The notes: a model not told the origin generated them from the sequence alone. A stretch of DNA of 64,000 nucleotides from Pelomonas sp047654785 (GCF_047654785.1 NZ_JASGKQ010000001.1:1-64000), one strand, 5' to 3'; positions 9,403 through 18,468 are shown, counted from the first letter of the stretch. A program made the numbers and translations.

Positions 9403-9789
9403 CTACCGCCCGCCCGCCGGCGCGCCGCCCTCGCCGAGGAACCGGCCCGCCGCCCATCCCTCGACGTCGCCGAACGCGACCTTGCACCAGCGGTCGTTCC
9501 GGCTGGCCGCGCGCCGCGCGGGGGTCGCCGCCTCCCACTCCGCGAGGGTCGGCCCGCCCCGGCACCCGAGATTGCGCACGCCATCGGCGTCATGGGGAAT
9601 TGTGCCGACCCGCCGCGCCGACGCGGCGGGTTCGGCCCGGACGTTCAGCGACGTGCCGGCGGCGACCCCGACAACCCGGAAGTAATCCGGCTCGCTCCGC
9701 GCCGGCCCCGCCATGGCGAGCACCAGCAGGGTGGCCAGCACCGCCCCGCGTGGCCCCATCCCCTTCATCCCGCCGCGCATCCCGCGCAT
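9403..9789 (-). CDS. secreted SH3-domain protein
   Basis: A 128-residue protein with an N-terminal signal peptide (hydrophobic AVLATLLVLAMAGPARS) followed by a bacterial SH3 fold: YFRVVGVAAGTSLNVRAEP is the classic SH3_3 opening, and DRWCKVAFGDVEGWAAGRFL its closing strand. Such domains bind cell-wall peptides or other ligands in the periplasm. GGAGGG lies four bases before ATG 9789 and supports this start. It has no operon partner; mbfA lies upstream on the same strand but about 100 bases away. The specific function is unknown. Confidence 0.8.
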   Translation of the reverse strand: MRGMRGGMKGMGPRGAVLATLLVLAMAGPARSEPDYFRVVGVAAGTSLNVRAEPAASARRVGTIPHDADGVRNLGCRGGPTLAEWEAATPARRAASRNDRWCKVAFGDVEGWAAGRFLGEGGAPAGGR

Positions 9790-9887
9790 CGCACCCTCCT
9801 TCCCGTCAAACCGCCCCCTTCATGCCAACGGCTGTCAGGAATGGAAACGGGCATGACACGCGGGCCGGCGATCCACGGCCCCGCCGG

Positions 9888-10844
9888 TCAACTGCTGCCG
9901 ATCAGCACCCCGGTGGCGAACACCAGCGCGCCGCCGAACCCGACCTGCAGGGCGGCCGAGAGGGGCGGTGTCTCCATGTATTTCCACCGCACCCACGAGA
10001 TGACCGCCAGTTCGACCACCACCACCCCCACCGCGACCGCCATCGCCGTCCAGAAGTCGGGAATGAGGAACGGCAGCGTGTGCCCGATGCCGCCGAGCGT
10101 CGTCATCAGGCCGCACACCACGCCACGGATCAGCGGCGCGCCCCGGCCGGTCAGGCTGCCGTTGTCCGACAGCGCCTCGGCGAATCCCATGGAGATGCCG
10201 GCGCCGATCGAGGCCGCCATGCCGACCACGAAGGCATCCCACGGCCGCCCGGTCGCGAACGCCGCGGCGAACACCGGGGCGAGCGTGGAGACCGACCCGT
10301 CCATCAACCCCGCCAGCCCGGGCTGGATGAAACGGAGCAGCAGGATGCGCCGCGCCGTCTCCGCCTCCCGCGCCTGCTCCGGCCCGGCCAGGGCCTTCTC
10401 GGTGAGATGCTCGGCGAGATCCTCATGCTTCCTCTCGGCGGTGGCGAGGTCACCCAGCAACGTGCGGATGGAGGCATCGGTGGCGCGCGCGGTGGCGCAC
10501 CGATAGAACCGCGCCGAATTGTACTCCATCTCCTCGGCCTGCCGGCGCACCGCCGCGAGGTTCAGCGGCAGCATCTGCCAGATCGGCCGGCGCCGGTAGA
10601 AACCACGCACATGCGCGCGCGTGATCAGCGGGATGTGCTCGCCGAACTTGCGGCGGTACTGGTCGATGAGCCAGCGCCGGTGCTGGTCCTCCTCCGCCGC
10701 CATGGCGGTGAAGATGCCGGCGGTGGCGGGATAATCGGCGCGCAACCCCTCGGCGAAATCGAGATAGATGCGCCCGTCCTCCTCCTCGCTGCTGATGGCC
10801 AGGGCGAGAATCTCCCGCTCGCTCAGCTCGTCGAAATCACGCAT
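9888..10844 (-). CDS. mbfA: MbfA, ferritin-like/VIT1 iron exporter
   Basis: A 318-residue protein with a cytoplasmic ferritin-like (rubrerythrin) domain at residues 1-160 and a CCC1/VIT1-type membrane domain after it. Iron-ligand patterns are visible (SEEEDGRIYLDFAE, AAEEDQHRRWL, ATAERKHEDLAEHL), and the membrane half has the VIT1-like LMDGSVSTLAPVFAAA and GISMGFAEALSD motifs. Known MbfA proteins of alphaproteobacteria export iron from the cytoplasm and protect from peroxide, usually under Irr control. ATG 10844 is preferred over ATG 10850 because GGAGGT is six bases before the former and touches the latter. I could not identify an Irr box with confidence. Confidence 0.9.
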   Translation of the reverse strand: MRDFDELSEREILALAISSEEEDGRIYLDFAEGLRADYPATAGIFTAMAAEEDQHRRWLIDQYRRKFGEHIPLITRAHVRGFYRRRPIWQMLPLNLAAVRRQAEEMEYNSARFYRCATARATDASIRTLLGDLATAERKHEDLAEHLTEKALAGPEQAREAETARRILLLRFIQPGLAGLMDGSVSTLAPVFAAAFATGRPWDAFVVGMAASIGAGISMGFAEALSDNGSLTGRGAPLIRGVVCGLMTTLGGIGHTLPFLIPDFWTAMAVAVGVVVVELAVISWVRWKYMETPPLSAALQVGFGGALVFATGVLIGSS

Positions 10845-10944
10845 GGGCATACCTCCGGTGACGCGGGATTGGCGGTCCCGACGACATGGATTTATACCGG
10901 TGCCCGCTGATTGGGACTCTCGCGAGAGCAGAAAAAGCAAGAAT

Positions 10945-11066
10945 GTTCTTTTTTGAAAAAAAGAACCAAAAAACTTCTATCCGTTTAGAGTCATACGGTT
11001 GCAACACCTCGACTCCAAATGAATGAAGTCTTTTTGCTTCTTTTTCTTCAGAAAAAGAAGACTCTT
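10945..11066. repeat. 122-bp multi-hairpin dispersed repeat, copy 2
   Basis: Same length, orientation and hairpin order as the copy at 559-680: opening T/A palindrome at 10,945-10,966, central imperfect inverted repeat, closing 10-bp hairpin with TTCA loop at 11,037-11,060, then ACTCTT. It lies between mbfA and the dadA-like gene. Differences from copy 1 are concentrated in the central part, while both terminal hairpins are identical. Confidence 0.85.
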
Positions 11067-11148
11067 TTACTTCCTGCCGTCATGCCACGCCTTCCCCCAG
11101 TCACATGGGGCTACCCAGCGCCACGCCTCGCCATCACCGGCATGATCG

Positions 11149-12420
11149 TCACCCCGTCCGCCTTCCCCCTCCGGGGGCGGCGTAGTCGGTGGCGCGGAGG
11201 GCGGGGGGCCGGCCGGCGACGAGGTCGGCGAGCAGCCGGCCGCTGCCCGCCGCCAGGGTGAAGCCGAGCGCGCCCTGTCCCACGTTGAGCATGAGGTTGG
11301 CGACCCGGCTCGGCCCGATCACCGGCAGGCCGGTGGGCGTGGCCGGGCGCAGCCCCGACCAGGGCTGCACGTCCTCGACATCGCAGAGTCCGGGGAAGGT
11401 GGCCTGCAGGGTGGCGATCAGCGCCGCCACCCGTCCTGGCCGCATTTCGGGGGTGCCGGCGGTGACCTCGGCGAAGCCGGCCACGCGCATGTGGCCGCCG
11501 ATCGGGGCATAGACGGTCTTGCGCGCCGTGTCGGTGATGCTGCGCTCGGGAGGGGCGTGGCCGTCGCGCACGCGGGCCGAGATCGAATACCCGCGCACCG
11601 CCTGCACCGGCAGGGACAGCGCCGCCCACCGCCCAAGCCCGCGGCTGCCCGCCCCCGCCGCCAGCACGTAGAGATCGGCCTCCATCGGGCCGAGCGAGGT
11701 GCGCAGCGCCGCCACCCGCCCTCCCGTCATCGCCATACCCTCGACGCGCGTGCCGAGCGCGAAGGTCACGCCATGAGGGGCGGCGGCCAGCACGCGCTCC
11801 AGGCCGAGGCACAGCATGCGGCAGTCGCCCACCTCCTCGGAGGGGGTGTGGATGCCCCCCACCAGCCGCCCACGCAGGGAGGCGAGCGCCGGCTCCAGCG
11901 CCACGCACTCGGCCGCCGTCAGTGCTTCCTGGACGCAGCCCATGGTGGCCTGCAGGCGCATCTGCAGCTCGGCCTCCCGCTGCGCCGCGAGGGAGGACTG
12001 CACCACCAGCTTGCCGTTGCGGCGATGATGGAACGCGATGCCGGTGGCGCCGATCATCTCGTGCAGCATGTCACGGCTATGGAACGACAGCGCCAGCAGC
12101 TTGGCGGTGGCGATGGCGCCCGCCCCGGCGTTGCAGGCGCGCAGGAAGCGCAGCAGCCACGTCCACTGCGCCGGATCGGCGGAGGGCTGGAACCGCACCG
12201 GGCTGTTGGCGCGCAGCAGGTAGCCGGGCAGCCCCCGCAACACCGAGGGCGCCGCCATCGGCGCCACGTAGCTGTAGGAGAGCTGTCCCCCGTTGGCGAA
12301 GCTGGCGCCCCGGCCGACCTCGGTTTCCTGGTCCACCACGGTCACCGCGTGGCCGTCGCGCGCGAGGAACCAGGCGCTGGCGAGGCCGACGATCCCGGCA
12401 CCGATGACGATGATGCGCAT
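11149..12420 (-). CDS. dadA: FAD-dependent D-amino-acid dehydrogenase (DadA-like)
   Basis: A 423-residue flavoprotein of the DadA/DAO family. It starts with the FAD-binding dinucleotide fold (VIGAGIVGLASAWFLARDG), continues with GRGASFANGGQLSYSYVAP, which is very typical of DadA, and ends with the second FAD contact (SGLRPATPTGLPVIGPS). Known DadA oxidises D-amino acids, chiefly D-alanine, to the 2-oxo acid and ammonia and passes electrons to the membrane chain. It is divergent from the MetQ-like gene across a 328-bp region. No alanine racemase gene is next to it, so D-alanine catabolism is inferred from family alone. Confidence 0.85.
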   Translation of the reverse strand: MRIIVIGAGIVGLASAWFLARDGHAVTVVDQETEVGRGASFANGGQLSYSYVAPMAAPSVLRGLPGYLLRANSPVRFQPSADPAQWTWLLRFLRACNAGAGAIATAKLLALSFHSRDMLHEMIGATGIAFHHRRNGKLVVQSSLAAQREAELQMRLQATMGCVQEALTAAECVALEPALASLRGRLVGGIHTPSEEVGDCRMLCLGLERVLAAAPHGVTFALGTRVEGMAMTGGRVAALRTSLGPMEADLYVLAAGAGSRGLGRWAALSLPVQAVRGYSISARVRDGHAPPERSITDTARKTVYAPIGGHMRVAGFAEVTAGTPEMRPGRVAALIATLQATFPGLCDVEDVQPWSGLRPATPTGLPVIGPSRVANLMLNVGQGALGFTLAAGSGRLLADLVAGRPPALRATDYAAPGGGRRTG

Positions 12421-12748
12421 GGGCGGCAGGCTCCGGCGAAAGGCGCCGTATCAGGACACGATGGAAGGGCCGGGGCAAGACCCGGGGGGAAGGGCCGGGG
12501 CAAGGCTCGGGGAAGACTGTCCCCGCCTGCCCCAGGCCCGGCCCTCGATGTGTCCCTGTCCGGGCGGCGACCCGGGCGCGCCCTATAATCACTATTGAAA
12601 ATAGTTTTATGAAATTTACATCATTCTTAATGGTGTTATCGTGAGAACCACGATGATTCACATGCCTTCCCCGTCACGCCGAGCGCGGATCAAGCCTCCG
12701 CCGGCACGGAGGCGGTGCTCATCCACGTGCCCCAAGAGGAGATTGACC
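12421..12748. promoter_or_regulatory. divergent regulatory region between dadA and metQ-like gene
   Basis: No gene is visible. Two 17-bp direct repeats beginning GGAAGGGCCGGGG lie at 12463-12479 and 12488-12504. The part from about 12,580 to 12,640 is AT-rich and contains TATAAT (12584-12589), a likely promoter zone. A perfect hairpin (ATCGTG, AGAAC, CACGAT) is at 12638-12654, and a 7-bp leader hairpin (GCCTCCG/CGGAGGC) near 12694-12713. I looked for a SAM riboswitch before the MetQ-like gene and found none. Confidence 0.5.
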
Positions 12749-13525
12749 GTGCTGAGATATTTCGTGCTGACGCTCATGCTGATGGCGTCAGTGGCCACCG
12801 CCCGGGCGGAAACGATCAAGGTGGCCGTGACCTCCGGCCCCCACGCCGAGGTCATGGCCGTGGCCGCCAAGGTCGCCGCGCGCAACGGGCTCGACGTGAA
12901 GATCGTCGAATTCTCCGACTACATCGTGCCCAACGCCGCGCTGGCGGCGGGGGACGTGCAGGCCAACAGCTTCCAGCATGTCCCGTTCCTGCAGGCGCAG
13001 ATCGCCGCGCGGGGCTACAGGATCGTGCCGGTGGGCCGGACGGTGCTGTTCCCCATCGCGTTCTACTCGAAGAAATACAAGACGCTGAGCGACCTGCCGG
13101 ATGGCGCGCTGATCTCGATCGGCAACGACCCGGCCAATGAGGCCCGCACGCTGATCCTGCTGGAAACGGCCGGGCTGATCCGCCTGCGCCCGGGCGCGGG
13201 TTTCGCCGCCACCCCCCTCGACATCACCGACAACCCCCACCGCTTCCGCTTCCATGAACTGGAGGCGGCCCAGCTCGTCCGCTCCCTCGATGATGTCGAT
13301 GCCTCGGCGGTCAACGCCAATTACGCGATTCTCGCGGGACTGAACCCGCAGAATGATTCGCTGCTGCTCGAAAAGCCGCAGTCGCAATATGTCTGCCAGA
13401 TCGTCGTGCGCGAGGCGGACAAGGACAAACCCTGGGTCCAGCGACTGGTCGCGGCCTATCAATCCCCGGAGGTCAAGGCGTTCATCGAGCAGCGCTTCCC
13501 GGGCGCTGGTTTCGCCGGCTGGTGA
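12749..13525 (+). CDS. MetQ/NlpA-family substrate-binding protein
   Basis: A 258-residue periplasmic binding protein of the NlpA/MetQ group, usually specific for methionine. GTG 12749 is chosen because AAGAGGAG precedes it at good distance and a clean signal peptide follows (LRYFVLTLMLMASVATARA). Mature sequence has the family stretches VTSGPHAEVM, NSFQHVPFLQAQ and SIGNDPANEARTLILLE. Unlike most MetQ proteins it has no lipobox cysteine, so it would be soluble in the periplasm. No MetN or MetI transporter genes are adjacent; the next gene is a cupin. Methionine binding is therefore only a family-level guess. Confidence 0.8.
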   Translation: MLRYFVLTLMLMASVATARAETIKVAVTSGPHAEVMAVAAKVAARNGLDVKIVEFSDYIVPNAALAAGDVQANSFQHVPFLQAQIAARGYRIVPVGRTVLFPIAFYSKKYKTLSDLPDGALISIGNDPANEARTLILLETAGLIRLRPGAGFAATPLDITDNPHRFRFHELEAAQLVRSLDDVDASAVNANYAILAGLNPQNDSLLLEKPQSQYVCQIVVREADKDKPWVQRLVAAYQSPEVKAFIEQRFPGAGFAGW

Positions 13526-13539
13526 CGAGGACTTTCCCG

Positions 13540-13938
13540 ATGATCCGACTTTTGAGCGAAGAGCAAATCCCCACCCTGCGTGGGTCCGCCGTGGGATTCA
13601 CCGGCACCGTCTGGCGCGACGAGATCGCGCGCGGCGGGCCACCCAACGATGTGCGCATCTACCGCGTCTCGTTCGAGCCGGGATCGCGCACCGCCTGGCA
13701 CACGCACCCCTCCTGGCAGGTGCTGCACGTGCTCTCCGGCGTCGGCCGATTGCAGCGCCGCGGGGGGGAATTGCTGGTGCTCCGCCCCGGTGACACCGCC
13801 TGGATCGACGCGGAGGACGAGCACTGGCACGGCGCCGCGCCCGACCACAGCTTCGTCCATGTCGCAATTCACGAGGCCACGCCGCTGGATGTGGAAGTGA
13901 CCTGGCTGGAACACGTGTCCGCAGAAGACTATCGCTAA
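13540..13938 (+). CDS. small cupin-domain protein
   Basis: A 132-residue single-domain cupin. The metal-binding motif 1 is visible as PGSRTAWHTHPSWQVLHVLSG and motif 2 as LRPGDTAWIDAEDEHWHGA, giving the usual His-rich set. ATG 13540 has GAGG nine bases upstream; an in-frame GTG at 13522 overlaps the metQ-like stop and has no clear ribosome site. It is probably co-transcribed with that gene. Members of this group are often uncharacterised or act as small-molecule carboxy-muconolactone-type enzymes; no substrate can be assigned. Confidence 0.8.
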   Translation: MIRLLSEEQIPTLRGSAVGFTGTVWRDEIARGGPPNDVRIYRVSFEPGSRTAWHTHPSWQVLHVLSGVGRLQRRGGELLVLRPGDTAWIDAEDEHWHGAAPDHSFVHVAIHEATPLDVEVTWLEHVSAEDYR

Positions 13939-13981
13939 CTCATGACGGGATGGGGACACGCGCCGCGTCCCCATCCCGTCC

Positions 13982-14404
13982 TCATGGAGTGCCCGCGCCC
14001 GGATCGCCGGGGTTGGGCATCAGTCCCGCCGCGCCGAAGCCGCCATCGACATTCAGCGTGTGTCCCTGCACATAGCGGCTCTCGTCGGAGCACAGGAACA
14101 CAACGGCATCGGCGACTTCCGCGGGCGTACCGTAGCGCCCGAGCGGAACCAGCCGGGTGTAGGCCGCGCGCGTTGCCTCATAATGCGCCTGGCGCGTCAT
14201 CTCCGTCTCCACCCCGCCAGGGGCGACGGCGTTGACGTTGATGCCATATGGAGCGAACTCCACCGCCATCACCTTCGTCAGCGCCTCCAGTCCCGCCTTC
14301 GACGCGCCATAGGCCGCCCGCCCATATCCGCCGCGCTGGCCGGAAATGGAGAGGATGTTGACGATCCGCCCGCCACCCCGCCGCGCCATCCGCCGCGCGC
14401 AGGA
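13982..14404 (-). CDS. SDR family oxidoreductase, 5' end cut at the junction
   Basis: C-terminal half of a short-chain dehydrogenase: GGGRIVNILSISG has the catalytic serine strand, YGASKAGLEALTK the YxxxK pair, and the end has FLCSDESRYVQGHTLNVDGGFG. Upstream codons still look SDR-like (CARRMARRGG) to about base 14,401 and then the sequence changes to an exoprotein gene of a different organism type. The nucleotide-binding half is missing. A 135-residue frame from ATG 14389 exists but would not be a functional enzyme. Stop at 13982. Confidence 0.85.
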   Translation of the reverse strand, partial: SCARRMARRGGGRIVNILSISGQRGGYGRAAYGASKAGLEALTKVMAVEFAPYGINVNAVAPGGVETEMTRQAHYEATRAAYTRLVPLGRYGTPAEVADAVVFLCSDESRYVQGHTLNVDGGFGAAGLMPNPGDPGAGTP

Positions 14405-14411
14405 CTGTCAT
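14399..14411. other. junction between two unrelated genomes
   Basis: Left of here the minus-strand frame encodes an SDR up to CARRMARRGG; right of here a different minus-strand frame encodes a haemagglutinin-like protein whose last recognisable residues are TTAQM (M codon 14409-14411). Neither gene continues across. Repeat families, gene content and the rate of frameshifts change at the same place. This is most simply an assembly chimera. Confidence 0.85.
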
Positions 14412-16661
14412 CTGGGCGGTGGTGCGCGCACGGCTGTTGGTGATCGTGGTCGTCGGGCATGTGTTGTTGCAGCCGCCCAGCGGCGAGATGGCCGGGCCAA
14501 CGGTGTTGTCCCAGAAGCTGTCGATGAGGGTGACCGTCTTACCGCTCGCTGACTTGATGCCGACAAAGGCTCCCGAGCCCGACTTGGCGACAGTGCCCAC
14601 GTGGTAGCTGCGCTCGATGGTGGCGTTGGCACTCAAGAGGCCAATGAATCCGCCACCTTGCAATTGGTTGGACGAATGCACTATGTTGATGCGCGTATAG
14701 GAATCGGCCACATGCAAGGGTCCCCTGAGTTCGCCGATCAAGCCGCCTGCCGGCTGGCCGGATATCGTTGTGCCCTGGACCGAGCTGCGCGCGATGCTGA
14801 CAGTGCCCGAGGTTTCCACGAAGCCGATCAGCCCACCGGAGTAGTAGCCCCCCGAGACACTCAGATTGGAGACGGCGACGCCAGAAATCGATACCGGGCC
14901 CGTCGCCTTCCCAATCAAGGCGGCCGCCCCAAACATGCCACTGCCGTTGACGGTCACGTTGTCCAGGTGCAGGTCGCGCACCGTCAGGCTGCTCCGGCTG
15001 CCACCGAAGAAGGCGGCATAGTTCTGGCCCGACGAGCCCGTGATGCTGAAGTCGCTGATCGTGTGCCCCAGCCCCGTGAACACCGTGGGCGTGTTGTTGC
15101 CGGCCACGGTGTTCGTGAAGTTGGTGTTGGCGGCATTCATGTCCGCCCCCAGCGCCAGGTACGCGGTCACGGTGCTGGTGTTCAACGCGCCGATCAGGTT
15201 GGCGGTCGAGGTGTTGCCCAGCGCGCCCAGGCTGGTCACCACGGTGTAGGTGTTGGTGTTACCGCCCGAGCCCAGCTTCGTGGAGAAATTCTGCCCGGCC
15301 TGCAGCGATACCTGCGCGTTCACGTAGTAGTCCGAGGTCTTGCCGCCGACCACGCCGTCGCTCGCCAGCTGCCCGTATTCCAGTGCCAGTTTGCCGCTGG
15401 CACCCGTGGCGGTGATGGCCTTGTTGACGTAGATGTTGCGCCCGGCCTTCAGCGTCAGCGTGTTGTTGCTGCTCCAGCTGACCGCCTCGTTGACGAAGAT
15501 GTCGCCATTGCCGTTGGCGTTGACGTTGGTGGCGCTCTCTACGGTGATGCTGTTGTTGGCCAGTTGCGCCGCCAGCGTTGCACCGCTGATGTCGCCGCTG
15601 CTGGCGATGGTGTAGTCGTTCGGGTCGATCAGCCACTGGCCGGTGCGGCCCTGCGCGGCCGCCGTGGTGATGCGCGCGCCGTCGGCGACCTTGACCTTGG
15701 CGGCGCTGGTTTCGATGAAGCCGCCGTTGCCTGCATCGGGCGCCGAGGCGTCCAGCGTGCCGCTGACCGTGGTGGTGCCGCTGTCCATGTCGCCCAGCAG
15801 CACGATCTTGCCTTCACGCTCTGCGATGGTGCGCGCACGGATCTCGCCCGTGTGGTTGACCATGCCGTCCAGCAGCCCTTCGGCGGCCTTGGCCGTCAGC
15901 AGCACCTGGCCGCCATCGGCCAGGATCGCGCCGCCGTTGGCGACCAGGCTGTCCAGCGCGCCTTGTTCGAGGGTGACGCCGACCAGCGAGCTGCCGTTGA
16001 AGTTCAGCGTGACCTGGTTGCCCGCGGCCAGTGCGACGTGGCCCAGCTTGGCCGAGATCACGCCGTCGTTGCGCACCTGCTGGCCGATCAGCGCCACGTA
16101 GCCGCCGTCGGCCGCGTTGAGCGTGCCTTCGTTGACGACGCTACCGGCGCCGCTGCCGCTGAAGCTGGCCTTGCCGGCCATGAAGTCCGCATCGCTCAGG
16201 TCGCGCGTGGAGGCCACGAGGCCGGCGGTATCGACGCGCGCGCCCTTGCCGAACAGCACGCCGTTGGGGTTGAGTACGAAGACCTGGCCATTGGCCTTCA
16301 GCGCACCGTCGATGACCGAAGCCTGCGTGCCCGTCACGCGGTTCAACACCACGGCCTGCGCGTTGGGCTGCACGAAGTTGACGCTGGCGTCGCGCCCGAT
16401 GGAGAAGTTCTGCCAGTTGATCGCGGCGCGCTGGCTGCCCTGGGTCACCGTCATCGCGCTGCCCTGCTGCGCGATGGCGGCACTGCCCGCGGTGACCTGC
16501 CCGCCGGTGGGCAGCGTGCCCGGGCCGGCCGCGAAGGCCGCGCTCGCGGCGGCGACCAGGCCGGCCGCGCCGGCGGCCTTGCCGCAGCTGCGCGCGGTCT
16601 CCGCGACGGCGACGAAGGCGCCCAGGCGCCGGTTCCAGACTTTGCGGTAGATGTGGTTCAT
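14405..16661 (-). CDS. two-partner-secretion exoprotein (filamentous haemagglutinin-like), 3' end cut
   Basis: About 751 residues remain of a large secreted adhesin-type protein. ATG 16661 begins an extended signal peptide region (NHIYRKVWNRRLGAFVAVAE), followed by a second hydrophobic stretch and a likely cleavage after AFA. The TPS domain is clear: SVNFVQPNAQAVVLNRVTG, VFVLNPNGVLFGKGARV. It is followed by Gly/Asn/Thr-rich beta-helix repeats and GLUG-like units (GLIGFVETSG, GLIGELRG). The frame runs into unrelated sequence at about 14,405. The normal C-terminus and the TpsB transporter gene are not in the window. Start codons nearer 16688 would precede the signal region. Confidence 0.9.
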
Positions 16662-16833
16662 ACGGGCTGCAAGACGGTGAGGAAGCACGCGGCGCCACCC
16701 CCACCTGGGCGGTGGCGCGCGCGTGTGGATGGGTCTATGCAGCCAGTATTGGGGTGGCGTCTCCGGCCTGCCCGCCCGTATTGCGCAATCGGCCCCTGCT
16801 GCCGCGCTGGAGCGGCGGGAATGCGTGAGGAGT

Positions 16834-16858
16834 TAACGGCGCGCGGCGGGCGCCGTTA
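16834..16858 (-). terminator. hairpin at the rpoN stop codon
   Basis: A 9-bp perfect inverted repeat (TAACGGCGC, seven-base loop, GCGCCGTTA) that includes the rpoN stop codon. There is no T tract, so it may act as a Rho-assisted terminator or an RNA-stabilising 3' hairpin rather than a classical terminator. Confidence 0.5.
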
Positions 16859-18349
16859 CAACGCCTTGCGCAGGTTGGCCGGCGCGATCTTCATGCCTTC
16901 GCGGTACTTGGCCACCGTGCGCCGCGCGCACTGGATGCCCTGTTCCTCCAGCATGGCCGCGAGCGCGCTGTCGGAGAGCGGCTTCTTCGCGTCCTCGGCG
17001 GCGACGAACTGCTTGATCAGCGCCCGCACCGCGGTGCTGGAGGCCTCGCCGCCGGCCTCGGTGGAGAGCCCGGAGCCGAAGAAGTACTTCAGCTCGAAGG
17101 TGCCCCAGCTCGTGGCCATGTACTTGGCGGTCGTCACGCGCGAGATGGTGGACTCGTGCAGGCCCAGCTCGTCGGCGATTTCGCGCAGCACCAGCGGCTT
17201 CATCGCCAGCTCGCCGTGCGTGAAGAAGCCGCGCTGGCGTTCGACGATGGCCTGGCTGACGCGCAGGATGGTGTCGAAGCGCTGCTGGATGTTCTTGATG
17301 AACCAGCGCGCCTCCTGCAGCTGCCCGCCCAGCGGCGAGTTGCTGATGCCGCCGCGCGTGGCGCGCAGCGCGTTGGCGTACAGCTCGTTGATGCGCAGCT
17401 TGGGCGCGACCTCGGGGTTGAGCATGACGCGGAACTCGCGGCCGCTGCGGCGCACGATGACGTCGGGCACGATGGCCGCCGCCGCGCCGGCCGCGAAGCG
17501 GCGGCCGGGCTTGGGCTCCAGCTGCGTGATCAGGCCCTGCGCCTCGCGCAGCAGGGCCTCGTCGGCGCCGGTCTCGGCCATCAGGCGGCGCATGTCGCGG
17601 CGCGCCAGCAGTTCCAGGTGGCGCTGGCAGATCAGCACGGCGAGGGCCTGGGCGGCGCTGGCGGGCTGGGTGCGCAGCTGCAGCACCAGGCATTCGGACA
17701 GGTCGCGCGCGCCGGTGCCGGCGGGCTCCAGGCTCTGCAGCAGCTTGTGCGCGATGCGCAGCCGGTCCAGCAGTTCCTCGCGCGCCTCCGCGTCGGCGCC
17801 GAAGGCGGCGGCGATCTCCTCCAGCGGGTCTTCGAGGTAGCCGTCCTCGTTCAGCGACTCGATGAGCACCTGCACGGCGGCGCGGTCCTCGGCGGACAGC
17901 GTCAGGCCGGCGAGCTGCCCGGCGAGGTGCTGGGCCAGCGTGGTTTCGGCGAACTCCTGGCTCTCGCGCTCGCCGTCGTCGTCGCCCGCGCCGCTGCCGC
18001 TGCCGGAGGGCAGCTCGCGGATGCCGTCGAAGTCGTCGCGCTCGGTGCCGTTCTCCCAGTCCTCGCGCTCGGTGCCGCCGAAGTCCTCGCCGCTGAGCTC
18101 CGGCGCGTCGCCGCCCTCCGACTCGCCGGCGGACGCCTCCGTGCCGGCCTCGGCCGGCGCGTTGGCGGCCAGCTCGGGCGTGCTGACGGTGAATTCCTCC
18201 TCCGTCTCGAGCAGCGGGTTGCTGGCCAGCATCTGCTCGACTTCCTGGTGCAGCTCCAGCGTGGAGAGCTGCAGCAGCCGGATGGACTGCTGCAGCTGGG
18301 GCGTCAGCGCGAGGTGCTGGCTGAGGCGAACCTGCAGCGTCTGCTTCAT
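16856..18349 (-). CDS. rpoN: RNA polymerase sigma-54 factor RpoN
   Basis: A 497-residue sigma-54. Region I is present at the N-terminus (QHLALTPQLQQSIRLLQLST, then ASNPLLETEEEF), followed by a long acidic region II at about residues 50-130, the core-binding region, and the DNA-binding C-terminus with the RpoN box ARRTVAKYRE near residue 475. It directs transcription from -24/-12 promoters with enhancer-binding proteins. It is the last gene of lptA-lptB-rpoN, a classical proteobacterial neighbourhood, but 119 bp separate it from lptB, so it may also have its own promoter. Confidence 0.97.
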   Translation of the reverse strand: MKQTLQVRLSQHLALTPQLQQSIRLLQLSTLELHQEVEQMLASNPLLETEEEFTVSTPELAANAPAEAGTEASAGESEGGDAPELSGEDFGGTEREDWENGTERDDFDGIRELPSGSGSGAGDDDGERESQEFAETTLAQHLAGQLAGLTLSAEDRAAVQVLIESLNEDGYLEDPLEEIAAAFGADAEAREELLDRLRIAHKLLQSLEPAGTGARDLSECLVLQLRTQPASAAQALAVLICQRHLELLARRDMRRLMAETGADEALLREAQGLITQLEPKPGRRFAAGAAAAIVPDVIVRRSGREFRVMLNPEVAPKLRINELYANALRATRGGISNSPLGGQLQEARWFIKNIQQRFDTILRVSQAIVERQRGFFTHGELAMKPLVLREIADELGLHESTISRVTTAKYMATSWGTFELKYFFGSGLSTEAGGEASSTAVRALIKQFVAAEDAKKPLSDSALAAMLEEQGIQCARRTVAKYREGMKIAPANLRKAL

Positions 18350-18468
18350 GGCGCGGCGCCGTGGTGGCGACCCTGCGGGCCGAGCGCCGGGCCGCTCCCA
18401 AGCCGGCCCGCGCTGGCGATGTGCGAGCGGCTCGATGCCGCGAGGATGTGCGAGGGGCTCACCATCCT

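Noticed and set aside
12600..12748. SAM riboswitch before the MetQ-like gene
   Set aside because: Hairpins are present but none of the SAM-I or SAM-II sequence signatures; the SAM-II before metX is a clear contrast.
14300..14500. A prophage or genomic-island boundary as explanation of the junction
   Set aside because: No integrase, tRNA gene, flanking direct repeat or insertion sequence is present, and both sides look chromosomal.
14178..16688. A single 836-residue protein spanning the haemagglutinin-like gene and the region left of 14,400
   Set aside because: The last 76 codons are the SDR gene read in a wrong frame; the fusion exists only because of the junction.
14601..17840. Long plus-strand frame of 1,079 codons
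   Set aside because: It is antisense to the haemagglutinin-like gene and rpoN, has no family features and low-complexity composition typical of high-GC shadows.
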